Shown piece after piece: positions 8,350-17,897 of a stretch of DNA of 64,000 nt. Positions within the stretch are counted from its first letter, which is position 1; every line of letters starts with the position of its first letter. This stretch comes from Streptomyces sp. NBC_01298 (GTDB taxonomy: Bacteria; Actinomycetota; Actinomycetes; Streptomycetales; Streptomycetaceae): NCBI RefSeq assembly GCF_035978755.1, contig NZ_CP108414.1, positions 3,906,001 through 3,970,000 on the forward strand, given 5' to 3'. The notes beneath the pieces are model-generated. The model was not told the DNA's origin and did no database searches. It worked only from the letters and a program-made list of their open reading frames with translations. The translations under genes were made by a program, and so were the position numbers.

Positions 8350-9384
8350 TCAGTCCGCTTCGCGCTCCGCGTTCGGCGCCGGGGCGTGCGAGTCGTACCC
8401 GACGAAAAATGTGGGTCGGCGCTGCACCGCCGTGTAGATGCGGCCGATGTACTCACCGAGCAGGCCGACGCAGATCAGCTGCACTCCGCCGAGGAACAGC
8501 ATCACGATGAACAGCGAGGTCCAGCCGGGGACGGTCTCGCCCTTCAGGTAGATCGCCAGGGTGGCCCCCACCATCAGCAGGCAGCCGAAGAAGCTGGCCA
8601 CGCCCAGCCAGGTCGCCAGGCGCAGCGGGGCGGCGGAGAAGTTGATGACGCTGTCGACGCCGAGCCGGAGCATCTTGCTCAGCGGGTACTTGGTCTCGCC
8701 CGCCACCCGCTCCTCGCGCTGGTAGGTGACCTGACCGCTGGGGAAGCCGAGCCACGGCACGAGCAGGCGGTACACCTGGTGCTGGTCGGGCATCGCCTTG
8801 ACCGCGTCGACCGCCGCGCGGCTGAGCAGCCGGAAGTCGCCCGCCTGCGCGGGCACCTGCTTGCCGACCAGGCGGCGCACCAGCCAGTAGTACGCGCCGG
8901 CCGTGTGCCGCTTGAACCCGGTGTCCGTGCTCCGGTCCGCCCGGACCCCGTAGACGATGTCGAGGCCGTCCGCGCGGGCCAGGTCGAGCATCTCCGGGAT
9001 CTTCTCCGGCGGGTCCTGGAGGTCCGCGTCGATGCTGGCCACGTACGCGCCCGAGGCGCCGTGCAGGCCCGCGGTGAGGGCGGCCTGGTGGCCGGAGTTC
9101 CCGCGCAGCCGAACGACGCGCAGCTCGGGCCATTTGGCCTGGAAGTCGGTGAGCAGCTCCGCGGTGCGGTCCTTGCTGCCGTCGTCGACGGCGACGACCT
9201 CGTAGCGGACGGCCATGGCGTCGAGCACCGGGCGCAACCTGCCGACCAGGGCCGGCAGCGCGTCCTCCTCGTTGAACATCGGCACGACCACCGAGAGGGT
9301 CATGGGGTGCTCGGAGAACTCGGAGGGCTCGGAATGCCCGGAGGGCTCAGAGGGCTCAGAGGGCTCAGAGGGCTCAGTCGACAT
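8350..9384 (-). CDS. Family 2 glycosyltransferase, DPM1/GtrB-like, membrane-anchored
   Basis: The 344-aa protein has a GT2 catalytic domain (about 28-250): SVVVPMFNEEDALP, VDDGSKDRT, and the metal-binding SIDADLQDPP. It is followed by two hydrophobic helices near the C-terminus (GVASFFGCLLMVGATLAIYL and LFIVMLFLGGVQLICVGLL). This matches transferases that load sugars onto polyprenyl phosphate. AGGGAAG precedes ATG 9384; an internal Met at residue 28 is an alternative. The first 27 residues are a Ser-Glu-Pro repeat from a 9-bp tandem repeat and look like an optional extension. Confidence 0.88.
   Translation of the reverse strand: MSTEPSEPSEPSEPSGHSEPSEFSEHPMTLSVVVPMFNEEDALPALVGRLRPVLDAMAVRYEVVAVDDGSKDRTAELLTDFQAKWPELRVVRLRGNSGHQAALTAGLHGASGAYVASIDADLQDPPEKIPEMLDLARADGLDIVYGVRADRSTDTGFKRHTAGAYYWLVRRLVGKQVPAQAGDFRLLSRAAVDAVKAMPDQHQVYRLLVPWLGFPSGQVTYQREERVAGETKYPLSKMLRLGVDSVINFSAAPLRLATWLGVASFFGCLLMVGATLAIYLKGETVPGWTSLFIVMLFLGGVQLICVGLLGEYIGRIYTAVQRRPTFFVGYDSHAPAPNAEREAD
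9341..9376. repeat. 9-bp tandem repeat at glycosyltransferase N-terminus
   Basis: Four exact copies of GAGGGCTCA lie inside the 5' end of the glycosyltransferase gene, with decayed copies to about 9310. On the minus strand they encode Ser-Glu-Pro repeats. Confidence 0.85.
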
Positions 9385-9486
9385 CGGTTCTTCCCTGCCC
9401 GTTGTGCGTGCCGCTCGTCCGCGCCACTCGTCCGCAACCCGGAACCTTAATACGAGCGGATGAACCGGTTCCTGGACCAGCGCGGG

Positions 9487-9879
9487 TCAGCGCGAGGCGA
9501 ACGGGGCGTCCGTGGGGACGATCTCGCGGCCCAGCGGGAGCAGGGAGAGCGGAACCATCTTGAAGTTCGCGATGCCGAACGGGATGCCGATGATCGTGAG
9601 GCACAGCGCGATGCCGGTGACGATGTGGCCGAGGGCCAGCCACCAGCCGGCCAGGACCAGCCACAGCACGTTTCCGACGCAGGACGCGGCGCCCGCGTCA
9701 CGCCGCTCTACGGCGGTGTACCCGAAGGGCCACAGGGCGTACACAGCGATGCGGAACGAGGCTATGCCGAAGGGGATTCCGATGATGGTGATGCAGAGGA
9801 TGACGCCCGCCAGGCAGTAGCCCAGGAAGAGCCAGACTCCGCTGAGGACGAGCCAAATGACGTTCAGGATGGTCTTCAC
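9487..9879 (-). CDS. YccF-domain inner membrane protein
   Basis: The 130-aa protein is made of two YccF repeats. Each has an [25 protein letters not shown] hydrophobic part followed by [17 protein letters not shown] (first) or [16 protein letters not shown] (second). The family is a small integral membrane protein of unknown function. The start codon overlaps the htpX stop, so translation is coupled to htpX. Confidence 0.9.
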   Translation of the reverse strand: MKTILNVIWLVLSGVWLFLGYCLAGVILCITIIGIPFGIASFRIAVYALWPFGYTAVERRDAGAASCVGNVLWLVLAGWWLALGHIVTGIALCLTIIGIPFGIANFKMVPLSLLPLGREIVPTDAPFASR

Positions 9880-10739
9880 TGGCTGCGTCCTGCCATCTGT
9901 TCGAGCCGGGCGATGCGCTCGGCCATCGGGGGGTGCGTAGAGAACATCTTGGACAATCCTTCGCCGGGACGGAAGGGATTGGCGATCATCATGTGGCTCG
10001 CGGTCTCCAGCCGCGGCTCGGCCGGCAGCGGGAGCTGCTTGGTGCCCGCGTCCAGCTTGCGCAGGGCGCTGGCGAGGGCGAGCGGGTCACCGGTGAGCTG
10101 GGCTCCGGAGGCGTCCGCCTCGTACTCGCGCGAGCGGCTGATGGCGAGCTGGATCACGGAGGCCGCCAGCGGCCCCAGGATCATGATCAGCAGCATGCCG
10201 AAGAGGCCCGGCCCCTCGTCGTCGTTGGAGCGGCCGATGGGGATCAGCCAGGCGAAGTTGACCAGGAACATGATCACGGAGGCGAGTGCGCCCGCGACGG
10301 ACGAGATCAGGATGTCGCGGTTGTAGACGTGGCTGAGCTCGTGCCCGATGACCCCGCGCAGCTCGCGCTCGTCGAGTATCCGCAGGATGCCCTCGGTGCA
10401 GCAGACCGCGGCGTTGCGCGGGTTGCGGCCGGTGGCGAAGGCGTTGGGGGCCTCGGTCGGGGAGATGTAGAGGCGGGGCATGGGCTGGCGCGCGGATGTG
10501 GAGAGCTCGCGCACCATGCGGTAGAGCTCGGGTGCCTCGAACTCGCTGACGGGGCGGGCCCGCATCGCGCGCAGGGCGAGCTTGTCGCTGTTCCAGTAGG
10601 CGTACGCGTTGGTGCCGAGGGCCACGAGGACGGCGACGATCAGGCCCCCGCGGCCGAAGAAGCTTCCGATGAGGATGATGAGGGCCGACAGACCACCGAG
10701 GAGTACGGCGGTCTTCAGCCCGTTGTGCCGGCGGTGCAC
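9876..10739 (-). CDS. htpX: Membrane zinc metalloprotease HtpX
   Basis: The 287-aa M48B protease has two N-terminal hydrophobic helices (about 10-45), the zinc motif HELSH (133-137) and two further hydrophobic segments ([33 protein letters not shown]). A downstream [10 protein letters not shown] supplies the third ligand Glu. HtpX degrades misfolded membrane proteins on the cytoplasmic side. The GTG start is preceded by GGAGGG. The gene is upstream of and overlaps yccF. A perfect GGTCCA-G-TGGACC palindrome lies 65 bp upstream. Confidence 0.95.
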   Translation of the reverse strand: MHRRHNGLKTAVLLGGLSALIILIGSFFGRGGLIVAVLVALGTNAYAYWNSDKLALRAMRARPVSEFEAPELYRMVRELSTSARQPMPRLYISPTEAPNAFATGRNPRNAAVCCTEGILRILDERELRGVIGHELSHVYNRDILISSVAGALASVIMFLVNFAWLIPIGRSNDDEGPGLFGMLLIMILGPLAASVIQLAISRSREYEADASGAQLTGDPLALASALRKLDAGTKQLPLPAEPRLETASHMMIANPFRPGEGLSKMFSTHPPMAERIARLEQMAGRSQ

Positions 10740-10803
10740 GGTGCGCCCTCCAAGTGGTGCGGCAGGGGGACCCGTCCAGGATCTGGGGATCGGTAGGGCC
10801 TAC

Positions 10804-10816
10804 GGTCCAGTGGACC
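10804..10816. promoter_or_regulatory. Palindrome upstream of htpX
   Basis: GGTCCA-G-TGGACC is a perfect inverted repeat 65 bp before the htpX start, with TTGACC just upstream on the same strand. It is a candidate operator. The rest of 10740-11029 is GC-rich spacer after nuoN2 with no gene seen. Confidence 0.35.
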
Positions 10817-11029
10817 CTTCCTTCCTGGTCAACGCGAGGTGAGGGCGGCAGGTTCCCCGGGCGCGCCCGTGCCCGCCGCCCCGGTCGGCCGGGGGGCGGG
10901 GCTGTGGCGGGCGTGGTGGGGATTAGGCCGTACGGGTTACGGGCGCGGGGCCGGGCACGGCTCCGACCGGGCCCGGCGGGGCTCCGAGGGGGCTCGGGCG
11001 CGGCTCCGGCGGCCCGCCGTCGGCGGGGT

Positions 11030-12658
11030 CTACAGGTGGAAGAGGCTGCCCGTTGCGAAGCGCAGGACGAGCTGCGGGGCACCCGAGAGGACCAGGGCGG
11101 TGGCGGCGGTGAGCACGATGGCGGCCGTGACCGGCCAGGGGGTGGCCGTACGGGGCTGCGCGCCCCCTTGTGCGCCCTCCTGAGCGCCCTCCTGCGCCGT
11201 GTCCGCGTCGGGGCCCCGGAAGAGCAGGGCGGTCCAGCGCAGGTAGTAGTACAGCGCGACGACGACGTTGACGGCCATGACCACGGCGAGCCAGCCCAGC
11301 CCCGCGTCGACCGCCGAGCGGAAGACGGTGACCTTCGCGAAGAGCCCGATGATGCCCGGCGGCAGACCGGCCAGGCAGAGCAGGAAGAAGGCCATCGCGA
11401 GGGCGGCGAGCGGGCTCTCGGCGTAGAGCCCCCGGTAGTCGGAGAGCCGGTGCAGCGGCTTCGTACGGGCCACCAGGGCGGCCACGGCGAAGGCGCCGAG
11501 GTTCACGGCGGCGTACATGAGGGCGTAGGCGACCGTGGAGCCGATCTGGTCGCGGCCCGCGTAGGCGGCGGCCGCGATCGGGACCAGCAGGTAGCCGGCC
11601 TGGCCCACGGAGGACCAGGCGAGCAGCCGTACGGCGCCGCCCGGCCGGTCCGCGGACTGGCGCAGGGCCGCCGCGTTGCCGAGGGTCATGGTGAGCGCGG
11701 CGAGGACGGCCAGGGCCGGGCCCCAGACGTCGGAGTACGCGGGGAAGGCGATCACGGTGACGAGGATGAGGCCGGTGAAGCCGACGGCCTTGCCGATGAC
11801 CGACAGGTACCCGGCGACGGGCAGCGGGGCGCCGACGTAGGTGTCCGGGACCCAGAAGTGGAAGGGGACGGCGGCCGTCTTGAAGGCGAAGCCGACCAGG
11901 GTGAGCGCGACGCCTGCCATGGCGAGGGTGTCGAGCTGCCCGGGGACGTTCCCGAGCCGGTCGGCGACCTGGGTCAGGTGCAGGGAGCCGGTGGCGGCGT
12001 AGACGAAGCTGACGCCCATCAGGGACACGGCGGTGGCCGTGACGGAGGACAGGAAGAACTTGAGGGCGGCCTCGGAGGAGAGCCGGTCGCCGCGGCGCAT
12101 GCCGACGAGGGCGAAGGCGGGCAGCGAGGCGACTTCGAGGGCGACGATCAGGGTGGCGAGGTCGCGGGAGGCCGGCAGCAGGGCCGCGCCGGCGGCGGAG
12201 GAGAGCAACAGGAACCAGTACTCGCCGGCCGGCATGCGCGCCTCGCGGACGGCGGTGACCGACAGCAGCGCGGTGACCAGGGCGCCGCCCAGGACGAGGA
12301 ACTGCACGACGAGCGCGAAGTGGTCGGCGGCGTAGCTGCAGGCGGCGGGGTCGGCCGTACCGGGTCCGGTGAGGCAGAAGGTGGTGCGGTCACCGGCGCG
12401 CAGCGGCAGCAGGGTGGCGGTCGCGGCGGCCAGCCCGGCCACGGAGATCCAGCCGAGCAGGGGCTTGCGGCGCTCCGGTACGAAGAGGTCGAGGACCAGT
12501 ACGAGGAGGCCCACGGCGGCGGTGATGACGACCGGCGCGATGGCGAGCCAGTCGACGGACTGGACCAGGTTCGGGGCGTCGGCGTCGGCCGCGGCGATGA
12601 CGAGCGGCTGGACGAGCGGCTGGGCGAAGGGCTGGGCGAAGGGCTGAAGGACCGTCAT
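11030..12658 (-). CDS. nuoN2: NADH-quinone oxidoreductase subunit N (second set)
   Basis: The 542-aa antiporter-like membrane subunit has the family segments FKTAAVPFHFWVPDTYVGAP, LLAWSSVGQAGYLL and CLAGLPPGIIGLFAKVTVF. Its N-terminus carries a short repeat (QPFAQPFAQPLVQPLV) from a 12-bp tandem duplication, absent from the other NuoN at 47784. A hydrophilic AQEGAQEGAQGGAQ insert precedes the last helix. The start overlaps the nuoM2 stop (ATGA). It is the last gene of the ten-gene second nuo cluster. Confidence 0.93.
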   Translation of the reverse strand: MTVLQPFAQPFAQPLVQPLVIAAADADAPNLVQSVDWLAIAPVVITAAVGLLVLVLDLFVPERRKPLLGWISVAGLAAATATLLPLRAGDRTTFCLTGPGTADPAACSYAADHFALVVQFLVLGGALVTALLSVTAVREARMPAGEYWFLLLSSAAGAALLPASRDLATLIVALEVASLPAFALVGMRRGDRLSSEAALKFFLSSVTATAVSLMGVSFVYAATGSLHLTQVADRLGNVPGQLDTLAMAGVALTLVGFAFKTAAVPFHFWVPDTYVGAPLPVAGYLSVIGKAVGFTGLILVTVIAFPAYSDVWGPALAVLAALTMTLGNAAALRQSADRPGGAVRLLAWSSVGQAGYLLVPIAAAAYAGRDQIGSTVAYALMYAAVNLGAFAVAALVARTKPLHRLSDYRGLYAESPLAALAMAFFLLCLAGLPPGIIGLFAKVTVFRSAVDAGLGWLAVVMAVNVVVALYYYLRWTALLFRGPDADTAQEGAQEGAQGGAQPRTATPWPVTAAIVLTAATALVLSGAPQLVLRFATGSLFHL

Positions 12659-14265
12659 GAGTTCCCTCCCGCGAGGAGCTTCTGGACGGCCGGGTCGGTG
12701 AGGCCGAGGAGGACCGCGGGCCACAGGCCTGCGAGGAGGGTGAGGGCGACGAGCGGGCTCCAGGCGGCGTACTCGTAGCGCTGGATGTCCGCGAGGACCA
12801 CCGGGGCGGCGGCGTTCTCGCGCGCGGCCTTCGGGTCGCCCATGCACACCCGCCGTACGACGATCAGAAGATAGGCGGCGGTGAGCAGGGTGCCGAACGC
12901 GCCGAACGCCATGTACGTGAGGAACGCGGGCCGCGGCAGGCCCTCGGCGGGGTCGAACGCGCCGAAGAGCGCCAGCATCTCGCCCCAGAATCCGGCCAGG
13001 CCGGGGAGGCCGAGCGAGGCGATGGCGGCGAAGGCGAGGAGCGCTCCGAAGCGGGGGGCGCGGCCGTAGAGGGCCGCTCCGGTGGCTCCGGCGAGGGTGT
13101 CGAGATCGGCCGTGTTGTAACGGTCTTTGAGCGAACCGACAAGAAAGAAGAGAAGGCCGGTGATCAGACCGTGCGCGACGTTGGCGAACAGCGCGCCGTT
13201 CACGCCGGTGGGGGTCATGGACGCGATGCCGAGGAGGACGAAGCCCATGTGGCCGACGGAGGAATACGCGATGAGGCGCTTGAGGTCGCCCTTGTTGCCC
13301 TTGCGGGCGAGGGCGAGGCAGGCCAGGGACCCGTAGACGATGCCGACGGCGGCGAAGGCGCCCAGGTACGGGGCGAAGGTCGCCATGCCGTCGGGGGTGG
13401 CGGGCAGCAGGATCCGGACGAACCCGTAGGTGCCCATCTTCAGCAGGACGCCCGCGAGGAGGACGGAACCGACGGTGGGGGCGGCCGTGTGGGCGTCCGG
13501 CAGCCAGCTGTGCAGAGGCCACATCGGGGTCTTCACGGCGAGGCCGATCCCGATGGCGAGAACGGCCAGGACCTGGGTGGTGTGGGACAGTTCGCGGCCG
13601 TTGTCGGAGGCGAGTGCCACCATGTCGAAGGTGCCGCTGTTCAGCCCGATCAGCAGCAGACCGAGCAGCATCACCACGGAGCCGAGGAGGGTGTAGAGGA
13701 TGAACTTCCAGGCGGCCGCCTGCCGCTGAGCACCGCCCCAGCGGGCGATGAGGAAGTACATCGGGATGAGGACCATCTCGAAGGCGAGGAAGAACAGCAG
13801 CAGGTCGAGGACGGCGAAGGTGGCGAGGGTGCCGGACTCCAGGACCAGGAGCAGGGCGACGAAGGCCTTCGCGGAGGGGCCCGCGGGGAGCTTGAAGTAG
13901 CTGTAGAGCGCGCAGAGGAAGAACAGCAGCGCGGTCATCAGGAGGAGGGGGAGCGAGATGCCGTCGATGCCGAGGTGGATCCGGACGTTCAGGGCCTGGA
14001 TCCAGCTGATGTCCGTCGTCGCCTGGAAGCGGGACGGGGCGTCGTGGTCGAAGCCCACGGCGAGGACGATCGCCGCGGCGAGGATGGCACCGGTCACGGT
14101 CACGCCGTGGCGCAGTACGGCCTGTTCGGGGCTCTTGCCCTTCAGTCCGGGCGGGGCCGGCAGGAGGGCGGCGACGGCGCCGACGAGCGGGCCGGCCACG
14201 ACGAACGCCAGAAGGAACTGCATCACGGACGGGCTGATATCAATCACGGCTGACTCACGGCTCAC
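12655..14265 (-). CDS. nuoM2: NADH-quinone oxidoreductase subunit M (second set)
   Basis: The 536-aa (GTG 14265, overlapping the nuoL2 stop by 4 bp) or 530-aa (GTG 14247) proton-pumping antiporter-like subunit contains LGIDGISLPLLLMTALLF, FEMVLIPMYFLIARWGG, KTPMWPLHSWLPDAHTAAPT (Lys and proline-broken helix) and KRLIAYSSVGHMGFVLLGI, all diagnostic for NuoM. It lies between nuoL2 and nuoN2. Confidence 0.94.
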   Translation of the reverse strand: MSRESAVIDISPSVMQFLLAFVVAGPLVGAVAALLPAPPGLKGKSPEQAVLRHGVTVTGAILAAAIVLAVGFDHDAPSRFQATTDISWIQALNVRIHLGIDGISLPLLLMTALLFFLCALYSYFKLPAGPSAKAFVALLLVLESGTLATFAVLDLLLFFLAFEMVLIPMYFLIARWGGAQRQAAAWKFILYTLLGSVVMLLGLLLIGLNSGTFDMVALASDNGRELSHTTQVLAVLAIGIGLAVKTPMWPLHSWLPDAHTAAPTVGSVLLAGVLLKMGTYGFVRILLPATPDGMATFAPYLGAFAAVGIVYGSLACLALARKGNKGDLKRLIAYSSVGHMGFVLLGIASMTPTGVNGALFANVAHGLITGLLFFLVGSLKDRYNTADLDTLAGATGAALYGRAPRFGALLAFAAIASLGLPGLAGFWGEMLALFGAFDPAEGLPRPAFLTYMAFGAFGTLLTAAYLLIVVRRVCMGDPKAARENAAAPVVLADIQRYEYAAWSPLVALTLLAGLWPAVLLGLTDPAVQKLLAGGNS

Positions 14266-16307
14266 GATCCGGCGTTGACGTTGGCGAGGACGGCGGTGGC
14301 GATCGCCAGGACCACGGCGCCGGCGAGCAGAGCGCTCAGGTAGCTCTGCACGTTGCCGGTCTGGGCGCGGCGTACGAGGCCGCCGAGCAGCCGGGGGCCG
14401 AGGCCGGCGCCACGGACGTACGAGTCCACGACCTCGCGGTCGAGGAAGCGTACGAGGGCTGCGGCGGCTCGGACGGGGCGGACGAACAGGCGGTCGTAGA
14501 CGGCGTCGAGGTGGAAGCCGACGGCGGCGTGCCGGTGCAGCGGGCCGAGCAGGGCGCGGCCGGGGTCGGCGGCGGGGGCCGTGGAGACGACCGGGTGGTC
14601 GTGGGTGACCTCGGCGACTTCGGGGCTCTCCGCGGCGGACTCGGCGGCGGCGACGGACGCGGGCACCGCGGCGGTGGCGGGCACCGCGGCGGAGCCTGCT
14701 CCGGACGGGGCCTGGGCGGCCTGGGCCTGGGTGGCGGCCTGGGCCTGGGCTCGTTGCCACAGGGCGTAGGTGAGCACCGCGCCGACGGCGGCGGCGCCCG
14801 TGCCGAGGACCGAGGTCGTCAGCGACGGGGTGAGCTCGCGGCCGTCGAAGAAGTCGGAGAGGGGCCCGGCCAGCAGGCCGAAGCCCACGGACGGGACGGC
14901 CAGCAGCCACAGCACGCCGGTCATGGCGACGGGCTCCTTGCCGTGGTCGGGGGCCGCGGCTCCCCGGCCGCGGAAGGCCATCAGCCACAGCCGGGTGGCG
15001 TAGGCGGCGGTGAGCAGGGCGGTCAGCACGCCGGCGACGAGGACCAGCCAGCCGGCCGCGCTCGGGGCGAGCTCCGAGTGGCCGCCGGCGGTGTGCTCGG
15101 CGGCGACGAGGACGGCTTCCTTGGAGAAGAAGCCGGCGAAGGGCGGGAAGGCGGCGAGCGCGAGGAGCGCGATCGTCATCGTCCAGAAGGCGTCGGGGAT
15201 GCGCTTGGCCAGGCCGTCCATGCGGGACATGGCGGCCAGGGAGTTCGTCCCCGCGGCATGGATGATCACGCCGGCGCCGAGGAACAGGAGCGCCTTGAAG
15301 GCGCCGTGCGACAGGAGGTGGAAGACGGCGGCGGCGCGGTCGCCGACGGCCAGGGCCCCGGTCATGTAGCCGAGCTGGCCGATCGTGGAGTAGGCGAGCA
15401 CCCGCTTGATGTCGTCCTGGGCCAGGGCGGCGAGGGCGGAGCCGACCATCGTGACGGCCGCCATGACGGCCAGGACCACCAGCGCGGCCCGGGAGGCCGC
15501 GAAGACGGGGAGGAGGCGCGCGACGAAGTAGACACCGGCGGCGACCATCGTCGCGGCGTGGATCAGTGCGGAGACCGGGGTGGGGCCCGCCATGGCGTCC
15601 GGAAGCCAGGTGTGCAGCGGGAACTGCGCGGACTTGCCCGCGACTCCGGCCAGCAGGAGGAGCGCGATGAGCGTCGGGTGGTCGAGTCCGCCCGCGGCGA
15701 CGGTGCCCAGGATCTTGGTGATCCGGAAGGACCCGGCGTCGGTGGCGAGCGCGAACAGGCCGATGAGGAAGGGGACGTCGCCCAGCTTGGTGACGAGGAA
15801 GGCCTTCAGGGAGGCGGATCGGGCCGCCTCGGTCTCCCAGTAGTGGCCGACCAGGAAGTACGAGCAGATGCCCATGATCTCCCAGCCGACCAGCAGCACC
15901 ATCAGGTCGCCGGAGTAGACGACGAGCAGCATGGCGGAGGTGAACAGTGAGACCAGAGCGGCGTAGGACGGGTAGCGCGGGTCCTCGCGCAGGTACGCCG
16001 TCGAGTAGATCTGCACGCAGGTGGCGACGAGGCCGACGAGGACGGCCACCATGACGGCGAAGCCGTCCAGGTGGAGCGAGAGCTCGATGGGTACCGAGCC
16101 GGTCGGGGTCAGCTCGGTCGCCGTGTCGATCGCCTTGCCGCCGCCCTGGCGGAAGGCGACCAGGACCGCGAGGACGCCGGCGGCCAGCGTCGGCAGGACG
16201 GCGAGCGGCTTGACGAAGCCGGGGGCGGTGCGGCCGAGCAGCAGTCCCGCCAGCGCGCCCAGGAAGGGCAGGAGGGGGACCAGTACGGCGAGGGTCGGGG
16301 TGCTCAC
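14262..16307 (-). CDS. nuoL2: NADH-quinone oxidoreductase subunit L (second set)
   Basis: The 681-aa proton-pumping subunit has the antiporter core: [52 protein letters not shown] and [16 protein letters not shown] long C-terminal part corresponds to the lateral helix HL region. An Ala/Gln-rich loop (about 505-560, [18 protein letters not shown]) lengthens the region before the C-terminal helices, making it longer than the other NuoL (631 aa). The GTG start overlaps the nuoK2 stop by 4 bp. Confidence 0.94.
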   Translation of the reverse strand: MSTPTLAVLVPLLPFLGALAGLLLGRTAPGFVKPLAVLPTLAAGVLAVLVAFRQGGGKAIDTATELTPTGSVPIELSLHLDGFAVMVAVLVGLVATCVQIYSTAYLREDPRYPSYAALVSLFTSAMLLVVYSGDLMVLLVGWEIMGICSYFLVGHYWETEAARSASLKAFLVTKLGDVPFLIGLFALATDAGSFRITKILGTVAAGGLDHPTLIALLLLAGVAGKSAQFPLHTWLPDAMAGPTPVSALIHAATMVAAGVYFVARLLPVFAASRAALVVLAVMAAVTMVGSALAALAQDDIKRVLAYSTIGQLGYMTGALAVGDRAAAVFHLLSHGAFKALLFLGAGVIIHAAGTNSLAAMSRMDGLAKRIPDAFWTMTIALLALAAFPPFAGFFSKEAVLVAAEHTAGGHSELAPSAAGWLVLVAGVLTALLTAAYATRLWLMAFRGRGAAAPDHGKEPVAMTGVLWLLAVPSVGFGLLAGPLSDFFDGRELTPSLTTSVLGTGAAAVGAVLTYALWQRAQAQAATQAQAAQAPSGAGSAAVPATAAVPASVAAAESAAESPEVAEVTHDHPVVSTAPAADPGRALLGPLHRHAAVGFHLDAVYDRLFVRPVRAAAALVRFLDREVVDSYVRGAGLGPRLLGGLVRRAQTGNVQSYLSALLAGAVVLAIATAVLANVNAGS

Positions 16308-16687
16308 GCGGCGGCTCCGGTCGCAGGGTTCGCGCTGTCGGCGCTGTCCGCGCTTGTTGGGGTCCTGCCGTCCTGCTCGTGGCCCTCGGCGGTGTCACGC
16401 AGTCGGTCGACGTCCGCGGTGCCCCGGTTGCGGTAGACCATCAGCACGATCGCGAGGCCGATGCCGATCTCGGCGGCGGCGATGGCGATGGTGAAGAGGG
16501 TCAGGGCCTGGCCCGCGTGCAGGCTGTCGCGCAGCCAGACGTCGAAGGCCACCAGGTTGAGGTTGACGGCGTTGAGCATCAGCTCGACGGACATCAGGAC
16601 CAGGATGGCGTTGCGGCGGGCGAGCACTCCGTACAGGCCCGTGCAGAAGAGGAGCGCCGCCAGCACGGCGGGGTAGGCGAGGTGCAT
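16304..16687 (-). CDS. nuoK2: NADH-quinone oxidoreductase subunit K (second set)
   Basis: The 127-aa protein has three helices and the NuoK signature [25 protein letters not shown] with the membrane Glu residues. The C-terminus is about 28 residues longer than the other NuoK here (99 aa), and the extension ([16 protein letters not shown]) is hydrophilic and repetitive. The ATG overlaps the nuoJ2 stop by one base. Confidence 0.94.
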   Translation of the reverse strand: MHLAYPAVLAALLFCTGLYGVLARRNAILVLMSVELMLNAVNLNLVAFDVWLRDSLHAGQALTLFTIAIAAAEIGIGLAIVLMVYRNRGTADVDRLRDTAEGHEQDGRTPTSADSADSANPATGAAA

Positions 16688-17274
16688 CAGCGCTGCCCCT
16701 TCTTGTCGGTGGCGGGCGCGGTGTCGGCGCTCTCGGCGGGTTCCTTGCGGGACAGCACGATGGCGCCGATCAGGGCCGCGAGGAGGAGGACGGAGAGCGC
16801 CTCGAACGGCAGCACCCAGTGCCGGAAGAGGATCTCTCCGGAAACCTTGGTGGAACCCTGGGCGGGGCCGTCGAGGTCGATCCAGGTGGTGCGGAAGGCG
16901 TCGACGACCACCCAGACGAGCGCGGCGGCAGCGACGAGGGCGACGCCGAGCGCGACCGGACGGTTGCCGGAGTCGGCGTCCGGCGAGCGGCCGATGGGGG
17001 CCTTGGTGAGCATCAGCCCGAAGAGGAGGAGGACGACCACGGAACCGAGGTAGATCAGTACCTGGACCCAGGCGATGAACTCGGCGGTCAGCAGCAGGTA
17101 CTCGACGGCGATCCCGCCGAGGGCGACGACCAGCCACAGGGCGGCGTGCACGAGCTGCTTGGTGGTGACCGTGACGGCGGCCGCGCCGAGGGTGGCGAGG
17201 CCGACGAGGACGAAGGCGATCTCGACGCCGGTCGGGGAGAGGAAGCCGTTGCCTTGGGCGGCTGCGGTGATCAC
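16687..17274 (-). CDS. nuoJ2: NADH-quinone oxidoreductase subunit J (second set)
   Basis: The 195-aa membrane subunit contains [35 protein letters not shown] followed by [14 protein letters not shown], the typical NuoJ helix pair including the pi-bulge region. The GTG start overlaps the nuoI2 stop by 4 bp; a longer upstream frame is a shadow of nuoI2. It lacks the hydrophilic C-terminal tail of the NuoJ at 53246 (283 aa). Confidence 0.92.
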   Translation of the reverse strand: MITAAAQGNGFLSPTGVEIAFVLVGLATLGAAAVTVTTKQLVHAALWLVVALGGIAVEYLLLTAEFIAWVQVLIYLGSVVVLLLFGLMLTKAPIGRSPDADSGNRPVALGVALVAAAALVWVVVDAFRTTWIDLDGPAQGSTKVSGEILFRHWVLPFEALSVLLLAALIGAIVLSRKEPAESADTAPATDKKGQR

Positions 17275-17897
17275 GCGTCTCCTTCCGGGGCCGGGGCCGG
17301 GGGCGTGGTATCGGGGTTCGCCTCGGCGGCGGCCGCGGCCGCGGCGGCGGCTGCCGCGGCAGCGGCTGCCGCGGCAGCGGTCTCCGCCTTCTCCACGGCC
17401 TTGCGGGCGGCCGCGATCTCCTTGGGCTCCTCGGCGGCCGGGTCCAGGGCGGGCGGGGCCGGGACGGTCCACATCCACTCGCGCAGCTTGTCGCGCTCGT
17501 GGGTCAGTTCGTGGATGTCGGTCTCGGCGTACTCGAACTCCGGCGACCAGAACAGTGCGTCGAAGGGGCACACCTCGATGCAGATGCCGCAGTACATGCA
17601 GAGGGAGAAGTCGATGGCGAAGCGATCGAGGACGTTGCGGCTGCGCTCACGCCCACCGGGGGCGGCGGCCGGGAGCGTCTCCTTGTGGGAGTCGATGTAG
17701 ATGCACCAGTCGGGGCACTCGCGCGCGCACAGCATGCAGACCGTGCAGTTCTCCTCGAACAGGCCGATGACCCCGCGCGAGCGCGGCGGGAGTTCGGGCT
17801 GTACCTCGGGGTACTGGGCGGTGTGCGAGCGCTTCGTCATCGTGCGCAGCGTGACGGCCAGGCCCTTGGCGAGGCCTGAGCCGGGGATGGGAGGCAT
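17271..17897 (-). CDS. nuoI2: NADH-quinone oxidoreductase subunit I (second set), poly-Ala tail
   Basis: The 208-aa protein carries two 4Fe-4S motifs: [13 protein letters not shown] (about 50-62) and [13 protein letters not shown] (about 98-110). These bind clusters N6a and N6b, which pass electrons towards NuoB. After about residue 150 it has a 40-residue extension with a run of 18 alanines flanked by charged and Pro-rich sequence. The extension is absent from the NuoI at 54094. ATG 17897 ends next to the nuoH2 stop. All eight cysteines remain, so electron transfer is plausible. Confidence 0.93.
   Translation of the reverse strand: MPPIPGSGLAKGLAVTLRTMTKRSHTAQYPEVQPELPPRSRGVIGLFEENCTVCMLCARECPDWCIYIDSHKETLPAAAPGGRERSRNVLDRFAIDFSLCMYCGICIEVCPFDALFWSPEFEYAETDIHELTHERDKLREWMWTVPAPPALDPAAEEPKEIAAARKAVEKAETAAAAAAAAAAAAAAAAAAEANPDTTPPAPAPEGDA

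Noticed and set aside
12655..16398. A 1247-codon minus-strand open frame
   Set aside because: Only its last 536 codons are nuoM2; the upstream part is an out-of-frame shadow of nuoL2 without membrane character.
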